Source: Tenrec ecaudatus
Taxonomy: Eukaryota > Chordata > Mammalia > Afrosoricida > Tenrecidae
Assembly (NCBI RefSeq): GCF_050624435.1
Contig: NC_134539.1
Span: forward strand, 121,999,525-122,063,524
DNA length: 64,000 nt
Reading direction: 5' to 3'
In this document: piece by piece, positions 13,325-26,600 of the stretch
Position numbering within the stretch: the first letter of the stretch is position 1
Layout: every line of letters starts with the position of its first letter
Notes under the pieces: generated by a model
Told to the model about the DNA's origin: nothing
Seen by the model: the letters and a program-made list of their open reading frames with translations, nothing else
The model's database searches: none
Position numbers and translations under genes: made by a program

Positions 13325-13535
13325 CAGACAATGTTCTGTTGTGATCCATACGGCTTTTACTGACTACTATTTAGAAGTAGGTAGCCAGGCATTTCTTCCT
13401 GGTCTGGAGGCTCTGCTTTAACCTGTCCACTGTTGGTGACCCTGCTGGCATTTGAACTACTAGTAACATGGCTTACAGCACAGCAATAGAAACACAAGTT
13501 ACCAGAGTATGACAAATTGACAAACAAGTGGTGAG
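13325..13535 (-). mobile_element. RTE/BovB-type LINE, 5' end fragment
   Basis: The block from tttagaagtaggtagccagg through gacaaattgacaaacaagtg matches the 5' end of the longer RTE at 17540-17760 in the same orientation. It is an isolated 5' piece, separated from the next RTE fragment by about 150 bases. Confidence 0.7.
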
Positions 13536-13689
13536 TTATTAGACATTTTATTTTGCTTTTTAATACTGAACGTTCTTCAGTTCATTAGACTTTTTTTCAT
13601 TCTTACATTCCCTCATGTATGTAATTAATTAGCTGTGTGATTTGTTTTACTGATGTAACTTACATACATTAAAATTTTCATGTGTAAGT

Positions 13690-14870
13690 ACATGGGTTTC
13701 GACAAATGTGCAATTGTGTCAACAGCACAAGAGTTCTGTTCTAACAACTGCTTCTTGATCCATAGTTTCTGCTTGAGCAAAATCCAGTATTCTGGAACTC
13801 TCATTCTTTCAATATTATCCATGGTTTGTTATGTCTACACAGTTGCATGCTTTCGGATAGTCAATAAAACAACAGTAAACCCCCTTAGGACCAATAATGT
13901 GTAGCGATACCAGGAGGGTAAGTAAAAGGTGGGGGGAGAAAAAGGGAACTCATCACAAGGATCTACATATAGCCCCCTCCCTAGGGGACAGACAATAGAA
14001 AAGTGGGTGAAGGGAGACATCGGTCAGTGTAAGACATGAAAAAGTAATAATTTATAATTATCAAGGGTTCGTGAGGGAGGGAGGGGAAAAAGGAGCTGAT
14101 ACCAAGGACTCAAGTAGAAAGAAAATGTTTTAATAATGAGGATAGCAACAGAAGTACCAATGTGCTGGACACAATAGTTGGATGGATGGATTGTGATAAG
14201 AATTGCATGAGCTCCCAATAAAATGATTTAAAAAAAAAACAGAAACCATACTTTCTTGTGCCATCTCCAGAAACTGGCACAAGTAATGCCTTTCAGTATT
14301 ATCCTAAAAAAACCACACAAGTAAACATCTTCATTACTCTCTGCCTTCAGCCAAGCTCAATCTGATATCAGCCATAATAGCCTTGTTCGGTATCCTCTTC
14401 TGAGTCCGGCTTGAATTACTGGCAGTTCCCTGTCAACATTCTGCTGCAACTGTTGTTCAATTATCTTCAGCAAACTTTTACTTGCATCTGACATTAATGA
14501 TACTGTTCTATAACTTGCATGTTCTGTTGGGTCACTTTTCTTTGGAACAGGTACAAACTTGGGTCTCTTTTTGGATGGTGTGTCAGGTAGTTGTCTTCCA
14601 AATTTCTTGGCATACATAAGTAAATGCTTCCAGCGCTTCACCAGCTTGCTGAAACATTTCCATCGGTGTGCTGTCAATTCCTGGAGCCTTCTGTTTCATT
14701 ACTGCCTTTAGCGCAGCTTTGATTTCTTCCTTCAGTACCATTGGTTCCATGCTCCCTCTTGAAATGGTTGAATGTCAAGCAGTCCTTTTTGGTACAGTGA
14801 CTGTGTGTATTCCTTCCATCTTCTATTGATGCTTCCTCCTATCGCTCTATATTGTGCCCCTGGTGCTGGC
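13690..14870 (-). mobile_element. RTE/BovB-type LINE, reverse transcriptase part, interrupted
   Basis: On the minus strand at 14357-14677 the frame contains KKRPKFVPVPKKSDPTEHAS and RELPVIQAG, the reverse transcriptase palm entry of RTE-clade elements. The part at 13690-13885 is the more downstream RTE sequence ending around aacaactgcttcttgatcca. An L1 3' end is inserted at 13886-14243. It lacks the 5' endonuclease and the 3' terminus. Confidence 0.8.
13886..14243 (+). mobile_element. Afrotherian L1 3' UTR inserted in RTE
   Basis: The plus strand runs from gataccaggagggtaagtaa through agctgataccaaggactcaa to GCTCCCAATAAAATG and an A tract at 14229-14239. RTE sequence continues on both sides, so this insertion is younger than the RTE copy. 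Confidence 0.8.
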
Positions 14871-17760
14871 CGTCCAGCCAGTTCCCAACCACAGCAGCCC
14901 TGTGGACAACAGAAGTACTGCCCAGTCTGGCATCGCCCTCACGATCGCTCCCGTGCTGAGCCCCTCGTTGCAGCTACTTTGTCAATCATCTCGTTGCTGG
15001 CCGTCCTCTTTACCATGCACGTCGTCTTTCCCCAGGAACCGAGGAGCACTATGGCCATATTTCTTCCAAGACAGATCAGTTTGTCCTTTGGCAGTCCATG
15101 GTATTTTCCATATTCTTCTCCAGCACAATTCTAATGCATCTATTCTTTGGTCTTCCTTATTCAATGTTCAACTTCCACATGCATATGAGGCAACTGAAAA
15201 TGCCATAGCTTAGGCAGGCCCACCTTAGTCTTCAAAGTAACACCCTTGCTTTTCAATACTCTGAAGAGGTCTTATACAGCGGATTTATCTAACGCAGCTC
15301 TTCTTTGGATCTCTTGATTGCTGCTTCCATGAGCATTGATTGTGTAGCTAAGCAAGACAAAATTCTTGACAACTTCAACTAGTCTATGTTTATCACAATG
15401 TTACCTATTGGTTCAGTTGGGAGGATTTGCGTCTGCGGACAATGAGCTGAAGTCCCTAGTAAGGCTGCAACCCTTAATCTTCAAGTCATTCTCACTTTCA
15501 GCAATCAAGGTTGTGTCGTCAGCTAATTGCAGGTTGTTAATAAGCCTTCCCTTTAAACCTGTTCCCGTATTCTTCACCAAATCCAGCTTTTCTGATGATC
15601 TGTTCAGCATACAAATTAAATTCTTTTCAAGGTTATCCATAGTTTGTTATGCTTTGTTATAATCAATAAAACACAAGTAAGCATCTTTCTGCTATTCTCT
15701 TTGACTCAAGAGTCATCTGACATCAGCGATGATATCCCTTGTTCCATGTCTACTTCTGAATCTGGCTTGACCCTGACAGCTCATCAATGTACTGCTACAA
15801 TAGTTACTAGATGATCTTCAGCAAAGTTTTACTTGTATGCAATAATAGTGACACTGTTCTATGGTTTGAGCATTCTGTTGGGTCTCCTTTCCTTGTACAA
15901 TTGTATACAAATATGGATGGATCTCTTCCAGTCAGTTGCCTAAGTAGCAACTGGCATAGATGAATGAGTGCTTCCGGTGCTTCACCAGCTTGCTGAAACA
16001 TTTCAATTGGTATCCATCAATTCCCGGAGCCTCGGTTTTGGCTAATGCTGTCAGTGTACACCTGAACTTCTTTCTTCAGCACCAGTAGTTTTTGCTCCTA
16101 TGCTGCCTCCTGAAACGGTAGAATGTCAAAAACGAGTTCTTTCTGCTACAGTGACTATTCTTTTCACCTTTTGGGTCTTTCTTGCATTCTATATTTTGCC
16201 CATAGAATCTTTCAATATTGTAACTCAGGGCTTGAAGCTTTTCTTCAGGTTTTTCAGTTTAAGATATGCTAAGAGTATTTTTCTTTTTGGGTTTTCTAAC
16301 TCTAGCTTTTTATACATTTCATTAAAATATTTGACTTTGTCTTTTCAAGCTGCCCTTTTTAGCTCTTTGATCTCGATTTTTCTTCCATTTGCCTTAGCTA
16401 CTCTACGATTAAGAGCGTATTTCAGTCTCTTCTGACACCCATTTGATCTTTATTTTCCCTTGACTCTTGAATGACCTTTGCTTCCTTCACGAATGATATT
16501 GATGTCCTCCCACCGCTCATCAGGTCTTCTGTATTTAGTACTCAGTGAATCAAATTTGTTCTTGAAATTCAGGTGGGTTAGATTCATGGTCACATTAGGG
16601 CTCTAGTGGACTTGTTTTAATTTCCTTCATCTTCAACCTTGAATTTCATCTGAGCAATTGACCCAGTCAGCTCCTGGGCTGGGTTTAGTTGCTAATATTG
16701 AGCTTTTCCATCTTCTATTCCCACAGATTTAGACAATTTGATTTTTGTGTATTTCCTCTGGAGAAGATCATGTGTATAATTGCTTTTTGTGTTGTTGAAA
16801 AAAGTATTTGTTATGGATAAGTCGTTGGTCTTGCAAAAGTCTATCATGAGAACTCTAGCTTTATTTCTGTTACCAAAATTATATTTCCAACTATTTCTTC
16901 CTCTGTTTCCAACTTTTGCATTCCAATTACCAGTATCAACATATCTTGATTGCTTGTTTGATAAATTCCTGACTGTGACTGAAATCATTGATAAAATTCT
17001 TCAACTTCTTAATGACTAGGTTTTGTGGTTGATGCATAAATTTGAATAGTAGTTGTATTAATTGGATGTCCTGAGAGGTGGATAGATATAATTCTATTAC
17101 TTTATGATTGATTTTGTAGTGTCCTTTTGAACAATGAAAGTCACTCCATTCCTTTTGATTGTGTTATTCCTGGCATAGTAAATCTTATGGCTTTCTGATT
17201 CAAAAGGGCCAATATCCGCCTATTTCAGCTCACTAGTGCCTAGAATATCAACTTTTCTGTGTTCTATTTCAATTTTGAGCACTTCCAACTTTTCTAAGTT
17301 GATACTTTGCACATTCCAAGTTCTGATCATCAGATTTCTGAAGCCATTTCTTACCTTGAGTCAACAGTGCAGATCCAAAAGGCTCTACTCCCACAGGCTT
17401 TACTCCATTCCCGTCACCACGGTCGATTCGATTTTGGGAACACAGCTCCTACTCAGTAACATTTCGAGTGCCTTCTGACCCAGGGGCCCAGGCTCCAGCA
17501 CTGTCTCCAACAAGGTTCTGCTTCCATTCGTTAGACTTTCAGTATCTGAAAACATTTTGAAGCTACACATACGATTTTCAGTAGCAACTTCATCTGAAGG
17601 GGGCAGCCGATTCCTTCTTCATTATCTGTTCTTAGTCTGGAAGTTCCACTGAAATCTGTTCAGTTTGTTAATCATGCTGGCATTTGAAATACCAGTGACA
17701 TAGCTTCCAGCATCACACAGCCATCGCAGTATGACCAACTGACAGACAAGGGGTAGGTTT
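14870..17760 (-). mobile_element. RTE/BovB-type LINE, near full length, inactive
   Basis: From right to left on the minus strand: the 5' end (17760 to about 17540), the apurinic endonuclease with DTGNWNAKVGNRGRNSWKYN at about 16810-16940, then reverse transcriptase words such as SNHRTVSLLLHTSKTLLKII (15807-16001) and LQLADDTTLIAESENDLKI (15460-15560, where the catalytic YADD box is expected), then the 3' region with gcagtccatggtattttcca. The ADDTTLIAE stretch is the remnant of the polymerase active site. Many stops and shifts make it dead. BovB/RTE is well known in Afrotheria, and the AfroSINE uses a similar 3' tail. Confidence 0.85.
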
Positions 17761-17849
17761 TTCCCATAGACATAGAACATTTCAAAAGAAAGCTGCAAAA
17801 CTTGGGGTTGGGGGTTGGGGCGTGGGGAGGGAGAAGAACAACACAGGAT

Positions 17850-18175
17850 ATTTCAAGTTGAAAGAACTAAAGAAAAACTTCAAGCCTTGAATTGCAATAT
17901 TGAATGATTCTATGGGAAAAATCATTGAATATTGCAACTTTAATGCTTGAATTTTATTCGTCAGTTGTGTCAGTTTGAGATAAATTAACTGTGTCCTTCC
18001 TTTTGCTTTCTACCTCCAGGTCTTTGCACATTTCATTTTAATTATTTATGTTGTCTTGAACTTCCCTTTGAAATTTGCTGTTTAACTCTATTTCATTATT
18101 TCTTCCATTTGCGTTAAGTACGTATGCTACGTTCAAGAGCAAGTTTCAGAGTCTCTCTCGACATTCACTATCATA
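17850..18175. mobile_element. Fold-back RTE fragment (inverted duplication)
   Basis: 17850-17916 is RTE in plus orientation (ttgaaagaactaaagaaaaa, then ttcaagccttgaattgcaat). 17919-18175 is the same RTE region in minus orientation and runs on for about 200 bases. The arms meet at a near-perfect hairpin: TTGCAATATTGAATGATT at 17892-17909 and AATCATTGAATATTGCAA at 17920-17937, 17 of 18 paired across a 10-base loop. Confidence 0.75.
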
Positions 18176-18179
18176 GGTA

Positions 18180-20560
18180 TGTAATATCTTGTGTTTGTCT
18201 TTTTCTCAATTCCTATGCTTTTGAAATTCATCCATGTTGTAACCTATGTCAGTAATTCACATTTTTACATTTGATAATCTGTCTTTTTCATATTAGACCA
18301 TTTACATTCAATGTAATTATTATTATGACTGAGTTTAAGTCCCCCTCCACACCCCCATTTATCCTCTCTGCTTGTTTGCCTGATTTCCTTTTCCTTAATA
18401 AGTAAAAAATTTTTAAACATTGCCTTATATTTCTATTATTGATTTATCAGTTATATACTTTTGTTTTATCTTTCTGTGATTGCCTTAGGCTTTACAATAT
18501 GCATTTTAACTTATTGCAGTTATTTTCAAATAATATTATACCACTGCACATATGGGATAATCATTACAGAAGAATATATTTCTAGTTCCCTCTTCTCTTA
18601 TTTGTGCTTTGTTGCTCTATATTTTAGATATACTCATGATATAACCTCTAAAACATATCCTTCTTATGTGTGCTTTCAACAATGAAGTCTCATCCTTAAA
18701 TTTTTATTTGTGTAATAATTTCACTTTCAGAATAGTTGCCAAGATAGTCCAGAGATCCCACAAAGCCCTTATTCAAATTCCCCTAATGTTAACATTTTAC
18801 ATAACCATGGGACATGTATCAAAACTGAAAAAATAACATTGGTAAATAACTATCAGCTATAGGTTTTATTCAGATTTCACTTGCTTTTCCACTAATGTCT
18901 TTTTTTTTCTAAAAAGAAAAGTACCTTTTAAGAGAAATTATATTTACCACATATGATACTTTTCATTCATGTAGATCTAAATTTCTATCTGGCATACCTT
19001 TCCTTCTGTAGAAAGAATTTCTGCTAGTAGTGAAGGTCACAATTTCTGTTATGATCACAGGTATGCTAGCAATGAATTCCTTAAATGCTTGTTTTTTCTG
19101 GAACATTTTTTACATTCATTTTTTAAGACGTGTTTTTGCTTGATCAAGAGCTCCAGGTTGACTTTAGATTACTTTTCAATGCCTCTGGGTAAATAATTCT
19201 AGGACTTTATTATTTTTTAAACTACTAAAGTTCTGAAGCAAAGTCTGTTGTCATCCTGTTTCTCTGTGTATTATATCAACTTTCTTTAGTGACTGAATTG
19301 GATTGGGCCCCTTAGGTTTATTAGGTTTCTTGGGAACTGAGGATTTATAGTTTCCATTATACTTGGAAAACTATAAGCCATTATTTCTTTAAATAGTCTT
19401 TTTCTGCTTCCACCATACCCATTCTCCTCCTGGGATTCTAATTGCATGTTTACTACATCACTTTACACAGTCTAGCATATCACTGATGCTCAGTCCCTTT
19501 TTCTTACAGTCTTTTTATTGTTCTCTGTCTGATTTGGGTTAATTTTTATTGTTCTGTATTCAAGTCATTGATCTTTTCCTCTGCAGTGTCTAATCTACTG
19601 CTTGCTACTCCCATTCAGTGTATTTTTTTTCACTTCATATGTTATATATTTTATCTTTAGGTTTCATTTAGATGTTTAAGTTTTCTCTCTCATCATACTC
19701 ATGTTTTCTTATCTTCTGAACATATGGAACATAAGACATGATATTTTAATACCTTGTCCACTAGTTTTAACATCTGTCATTTCTAGGTTTGCTTCTACTG
19801 ATTAATATTCCCTCTATGTATGTATCATATTTTCCTGCTTCTTTGGATGCCTACCAATTGTTGACTGGATGCCAGACATTATGACTGTTGCTTCAATAGT
19901 ATTGGATTTTGTTGTATTGATTTAATTAGGGTTATATTTATTTTCCATGAGTGACGTTTTAAGTTACTTGGAAGCAGCTGAATTCTTTTCAGGTTTGTGT
20001 TTGAGCTTTGGGGTAGGTCCAAAGTAATCTTAAGTCTAGAAATAACTTATTCCTACTACATTGGTGATATTCCTCTCATGATTGTGTCCAAAGCCCCACT
20101 TATTTCAAGATCTCTTTGGCTGATAGAAACACAAAATATCTCCAGCCCTTTGCGAGCTCAAGGGGTTTCTGCCCACTCCTTTTTCTGGCCTTTGGTAGCC
20201 TCTTCTCAAGTGTGTGCCAACCTAGCGTTCCCTCTATGTAACTTTATTCTTTCTGGCACCAATTCCAGCTGTTTGGGTCTCCCAAATCCTATTCTGTCTC
20301 CTCAGCTCAGTCAGAAATGTTTGGGGTCCTCTCATCCTGTAGCCTGATAGTTGCCTCTAGGAAATATTCTGGTGCAAATGAGGGGCTCATTTCCTTCCTC
20401 TCAAAGATCTCAGTCTTGCTTGGCCAATTAGTCAATGTCTGAAAACCACTAAGTCACAATTTCACCCACTTTGCTAGTTCTGTTAAGTAAGAGGGTAAAC
20501 CTGGTCTCTATATCTCCCTATACATAGAACTTCAGTTTTAAAAGACTTTACTATGAAAAA
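18180..20560 (-). mobile_element. Old L1 (L1M-type) 3' region, antisense
   Basis: Plus-strand phrases such as gattgccttaggctttacaa, ccctaatgttaacattttac, gttctctgtctgatttgggt and tctttggatgcctaccaatt are the reverse complement of L1M 3' UTR sequence. The long AT-rich block holds no coding frame of its own. Confidence 0.65.
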
Positions 20561-20869
20561 ATTTACAGGAGCACAAGTAGAATGTTTTTATATGCCTCTA
20601 CTACATTTTGCTCATCTTTTTTGTTATCTATCCCTACACGTGTCTTTTTATATGTATGTATGCTTATATGCGTTGGGGATAAGGAACAGTGGAGTATTTT
20701 TGGAGCAAATTTCATAGGATCTTATAATGTAGAACCATCAAAAATTTTCAGCTATAAATTAGAGAGAGTCTGGGTTATAAAGGCTTTTAATCAATACTTG
20801 CAAAATCCCTTCTAGAACAAAAGTTCCAGTCCATCTTACTTATATAGAATGGTAAAAAAGATAGCTAAT

Positions 20870-22770
20870 GAAATGAATGTGTTGAAGAAAATGCATATAA
20901 TTTAAATCAGATTACATAATTTATTAAGACTGCAAAGCTCATTTAGACTTACATTGTAATTAGAATGACTGCAGAATCTATTGACACATCTCCAGAATAT
21001 CAGAATGATTACATTGGAGAATTTTTAAAAAACAACACAGAAACTCAAGGAAACAAAAATTGGTTCTATGAAGATTAAAAATCACTGACAAACCTTTAAC
21101 TAGAATGATTTCCTTTTTAATAAGAGTCAAATTACTAAAATCAGAAATGACAGTAGAGATTTCACTACTAATTTTACAGACATAAACATAAAAGACTACT
21201 AACAATTGTATTCTAACAACCCAGACAACCCAGATGAAATGAATAAACTAGAAATATTCAAACTATCAAAATTGACTCAAGAAGAAACAGAAAATCTACA
21301 TAAATTATAATAAGACCTAATCTGTTATTTTAAAATACTCCTAACAAGGAAAATTCAGGGCCAAATGGATTCCTTGGTGAATCTCATCAAATATTTAAAG
21401 ATGAATTAACACCAATTCATTCAAGATCTTTGAATAAATATAAAAACTTCTCAATTCATTCTATGAAGTCACATTAACTTCCCACCAAAGACATACAAAC
21501 ATGACAAGAAAAGTACATCACCACCTACCTCTTAATGATATAGATATAAAAATTACCAACAAAATATTAGCAAACCAAATTCAGCAGCATATTAAATGAT
21601 TACACACTATGGCTTGTTGAGACTTATTCCAGGAATCCAAGGATGGTTTAACATATGAAAAACAATGAGTGTAATATAGTCCATTAATAAAATGAAGGGG
21701 AAAACCACACATGATCACCTCAATTAAGCAAAAGCATTCAACTGATGGAGAAAAATGTGTGGGTGATAAAACTCAACACCATTTCATGATAGAAATACTA
21801 CTGTATTAGGAATAGAAAGAAACTTCATCAGCACGATCAAGGCTATACACAAAAACATCTTTAGTTAACAATCATATTGAAGGGTAAAAAACTAAAAGCT
21901 TTTTCCCCTTACCATCAGAAACAAGACACAATTATCCACTTTCACTAGATCTCTTAAAAAATGTACTGAAAATTCTAGCCAAGGGAATTAGATGAGGAAA
22001 AGAAACTATAAAGGCCCCCAAATTGGCAAGGAAAAAATAAAATTATCTCTGCTTGCAGATGACATGACCTTATATGCAGTAAATCTGAACGAACACACAC
22101 GTACACGTTAGTGCCAATGAACAAATTTAGCAAAATTGTAGGATATCAGTCAATAAACACCAATTTGTTGTACACCAGCAATGTGAAAAGTGAAGAACAT
22201 TTATGTGTCTGACTCACTGCTCTCGAGTCTGTTCCAACTCACATGACAGAGTGAAAATGTCCCATGGGTTCTAAGACTGTAACTCTTTACTGGAGTAGAA
22301 AGCCTCTAGTTTTTCCCAAAATTTTATATATAATAGCATAAAAAAAGAAAAAAGTATTTAGTAGTAAATTTGACAAAGAGGATAAAAAAGAAAAACCGTA
22401 TCAGTGAAAACTAATAAAATTTGCAAAATGAAATTAAAGAAGATCTAAGTAAGTAGAAAGACATACCATGTTTGTTGATTGAAAGACTTAATATTGTTTG
22501 GATGACAATATTGCCCAAAGTGATATGCAGACTCAATGTAATCTCTGCCAAAATCCCACAGTGTTATTCAGAGATATAGAAAAACCCATTCATAAATTCA
22601 TATGAAATTTTAATAACACATTTATTATAAAACTACAAAAATCTAATAGGGATACCTGCAAAGGATAGCGATATAGACAAGAGAATGCACTAGTAAGCCA
22701 AGAAATAAACCTTGACACACATATGGTCAATTAATTTTTTATAAGGATGTCAAGATTATTCAATGGGGTG
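20870..22770 (+). mobile_element. Old L1 ORF2 reverse transcriptase remnant
   Basis: In broken frames the plus strand encodes L1 ORF2 words: interior aaaattaccaacaaaatatt with attcagcagcatattaaatg (the KILANRIQQHI region), ccaggaatccaaggatggtt (PGIQGWF), and tctctgcttgcagatgacat (LLADDM, the polymerase active-site box). The copy ends at caatggggtg (22770), where a different element begins. Interrupted by a SINE at 22214-22318. Confidence 0.8.
22214..22318 (-). mobile_element. AfroSINE fragment in L1
   Basis: Short 3' part of an AfroSINE on the minus strand, with gttccaactcacatgacaga and the central ctgtaactctttactggagt block. L1 sequence continues on both sides. Confidence 0.65.
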
Positions 22771-22771
22771 C

Positions 22772-23627
22772 TGTGATAGGTAGGATTATTATGCCAACCT
22801 GGCCAAAAAACACATGTGGGGTTAATACAGTTGCAGTTTAATTGAAGGACAAAGAGATAAATGGCTTGGCCAGCCTTGCTTTTCTGTCCCTTACTCTCTG
22901 ATGATCAGACTAGTATGCGGCTACTTTAGCCAGTTTTCTGCCTCAGCTTGCGAGCTACACTACTTGTGAGCTGTATCGCTATAGTTTGAGGTTGCTTCAA
23001 GACCTGCTTCGCCACACAGCTGGTGTATACTTCACTTGAGCTGGAGACTGTTGGAGAGTGTCATTTGGCTGGCTGTTGGTGACCTGCCCTGCTGTTTACT
23101 GCCTGTGGCCAGACTGCCTATATTGCTCTACAGAAGACTCAGCTGTCTACTTCCTTGACTTGCACCCAGCAGCCCTCGAGAGTTGAAGGACTGCCAGTGT
23201 ATTAACTGTCTTACAGAAGTGAGTTGAACTGAGCCACTTGTGCATTGAGCAGTGCACCTGGACATTCAGTTTGCCTGGAAAGAGAAATGGCCAGATGTGT
23301 GACTGTATACTGATTCATGGGCTTGGCTGGATAGTCAGAGAATTCGAAAGAACGTGATTGGAAAATTAGTGACAAGGAGGTGTGGGGAAGAGGTGTGTGG
23401 ATAGACCTCTCTGAATGGGCCAAGAAAGTAAAGATAATTGTCTCATGTGAACGCTCACCAAAGGGTTACCTCTGAAGAGGAAGACTTTTGTAGATTTTAC
23501 TATAGACTTACAGACTCTATTGTGGACTCTTGAGTAACTTTAACTTGTTAAAGCTATAAATTCTGTTAATTTACCTTGAAGATCTTGCAGTTTTTTTAAA
23601 GTAACTTTGCTTAGACTGACACTATCA
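22772..23627. mobile_element. LTR-like element with a retroviral pol remnant
   Basis: The block begins TGTGATAGG right after L1 stops and ends CACTATCA, a weak TG...CA pair. About 23270-23460 resembles the RNase H part of an endogenous retrovirus polymerase gene, with stops and frame changes. No convincing target duplication is seen. It could instead be a deletion product of an old provirus. I can support the retroviral remnant moderately and the element boundaries only weakly. Confidence 0.4.
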
Positions 23628-26600
23628 AAATATACTATATGATAAACCTGTCCATGTAAAACAGCAAATTGTTAAAGATGGAAAACTCACTGAGTGCTTC
23701 TGAGGTAGGATTCTTAATAGAGATAGAAATGTGGTTAATCATCCTTGTAAGACCCAGAAAAATAAGGCTGTCCCAATAAGTTCCACTTCTCACTGGTCTC
23801 ACTATATTAACCTTTCCAAACAGAGACCCCCTCAAAGAGAGATTAGACGAGTACACTTCCGATAAGTAGCTATCAATTGATAAGTAAAAAATTTAATCTG
23901 TTCAGACGAATTAAAATGTTGTAAATATATATATAAAATTTTCCATTAAGTGCCCCAGATGATTTTTTCTTACTTTTAAAAATAATAATGACACCATAGA
24001 AAATATTAGACAATATGTAAAAGTAATTCCTGAAAATGGACCAATGAAGTAGACTATAATATTTGCAAAGGCAAAGAAAAAAAATTACTTAAAACCTATA
24101 CAAATGAAAAAAAAAACAACCTATACAAATGCACTTCCAATTTATTTCTCAAAATGTAACAAAAATTGTTTCTTTAGTTATTTTTCCAAAGAAAATGGGC
24201 ATTCACCCTTTCCCCAGACGTACTACCTAGAGAGTTTCAAAGTTTCACGTATCATAGACAGATTAACACTCTGTAATGATCATTGTTTCTACAGTGACGG
24301 TTGCTGGAGGAAATATTAGTTAGAAATAGTTTATTTAGCGAAATTATAGCAACTATAAAATTATATCTTAAATTTGCTTTTATTTTCATTAGAATAATTT
24401 AACTTTTCTGCATTACTGTGTTATTTCAATTTATTGAAAAGCTTCAAGTATTTTTTTTTACAATCAAAATGGTCTTTAAATGCTGTCGATATTTTACATA
24501 AGGGAATTATTTTAGTTGAAAAGTAAACATGAAATCTTTTAGAATGAACTAGATATAAAAGCTAACCTTTAAATGTTAATTTACAAAGAAAGTTTTTAAA
24601 ACATTAATGTTAATAAAAGATGGTCTTTGGAATTACCAAATTTAATAAAGGAAAATACAACAGAGGGTTTAGAAAAGGAAGCCAGAACACGTCATTTTAG
24701 TGACGTCAGCATCGATTCATTGTACACTTAGGGATTATCAGGCATGAAAATCAATGCCCAATTAAAAATGACATATAGCATATTGGAAAAAGCCAGTTTC
24801 TCCTGCCAGCAAAGAGCCTAGATGTTAAGTAAACCAAAGGCTGGAAGGGATTAGTTGGAATGTCAAAAGACAATCTTTTACTTTTTCCTGCTCATCCTTA
24901 TAAACACATTCTTATCCCTCAGGCATGCTTTCCAAACAAACAGTTTCAGTTGGGCAGCAAAATGCCCACGGCAAGCTTTGCCATCTTGTAACTGTCAAAG
25001 AGATTAGTTTTTGATCTATTTGGGAGGTCATGCCTCCAGTCACATTAGCTATAGAGTCTAACAACATTCTACCTGTTGATCATGCTTTCGTAATGCCTAA
25101 TGAGACATTTTATATTATGGAAGTAAACTGTGAATGCTTTTTTTATGTTTTGACAGAAAGTAAACACCACAAACTGAATTCAAGTGTGATTTGGAAAGAT
25201 GATCTTTTAGGGCAGTTAACATTACTTTTCACATACATTGTATAAGACTTTGCCCAAATAGTAAGCTATACTTAATTGCGCACTCTGGAAGGCATTTAAA
25301 CCACTTGCTCCTCATCCCAACATATTAGCATATATCTAATTTTGGAGTGGTGTGCAAACACAGGGAAGAAACAAACTATTTTATCAGGGTTGCAAAACAA
25401 AAGCCCACAGTTGTGCTGGGTGGGTCCTTACTGTGATCTAAAATAATTTAATTAGTTGACAGCATATAGAAATTTGGCAATTTCACCACTGTCCTCAACT
25501 AGGCTGATCACTAAATTACTTGTTTAGGCCCTGTAGCTGTCTGAGTTTTCAAGAAATTGGTTCAATTATTGAATTGATTCTTAAAGCTTTTTCTTTTCAC
25601 AGCAAGAGTTCAAAAGACCACAATGAAAAGCATTCTGAATAGGGCAATTTCTAGACAAATGACATAAAGTAGCTTGTAAGACTGATAAAAGCAGCAGGAA
25701 TATCCTAAACAGCAAAGACACAGATAATCAAGGCTGAGGAAGTATTTATAGAACTATTTGAAAATATAGACAAAAACATTCCAGCAAAAATTATATAGCT
25801 TTGGGTTCTAATTTGATGATTACATTGTAACATCAGCTCAAATGGTAAGTTAAGTCATCCACACCTTGGTTTTATTGAAAATAGTACCATTAATCAATCT
25901 TTTTTATAGAGTAACAGAAGAAAAAAATAAACCAAAAGAACTACACTGTATATGTCAACAAGAAGTTTAAATCACAATTTTTGAAAAGTAGATTACTTTT
26001 ACAACTTAGTTTTAAACCCAAGTTGGCCTTAACTAGCTTTATAGAAGAGTAGCTTTTCATATGTTTTATAAGTAGCTTCTGAAGAAATAAATGGTGTGAT
26101 AAATCTGAGCTGGCCCTATGAATGCATCTCTTCACTTTACTAGTACCTCGTATGAATGAAGGATTTTATCCCAGTTCATATAAACATGTATATTACAGGA
26201 ATGCCTTCCTAAAAACAATCAACACAGACAATTTTTTCTTGAATGTAAGTTTTCAGACAAAAGTTCAAGCATTCAAATAAGACTACGAACAAATAATCAG
26301 CTACACTTAATTATTAAAAATATTAAGAAAGCTTTTCTTCAGTAAAAACAAACAGGTTATCTAACAAACACTCAAGAATAACTTTATCTTTAGCCAAGAT
26401 ACAGGGCCTAAAACCTAAACGTTTACAGCAAGCCAAATCTGGAAGACAGCGTGTGCATTAGAAACATTTATTATATCATCACAGTGTAAACACTGTTATC
26501 AGGGGAAGTATGACAATATAAATTCCAATAGCTAGAGTTCTAAACTAGACATAAAACCTTATATGTGAAACAATTTAGCAAGATAAAAGGAATATAGCTG

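Noticed and set aside
15366..17478. Several plus-strand open frames of 79-120 residues
   Set aside because: They lie opposite the RTE element, whose minus strand encodes endonuclease and reverse transcriptase words. The plus frames are by-products.
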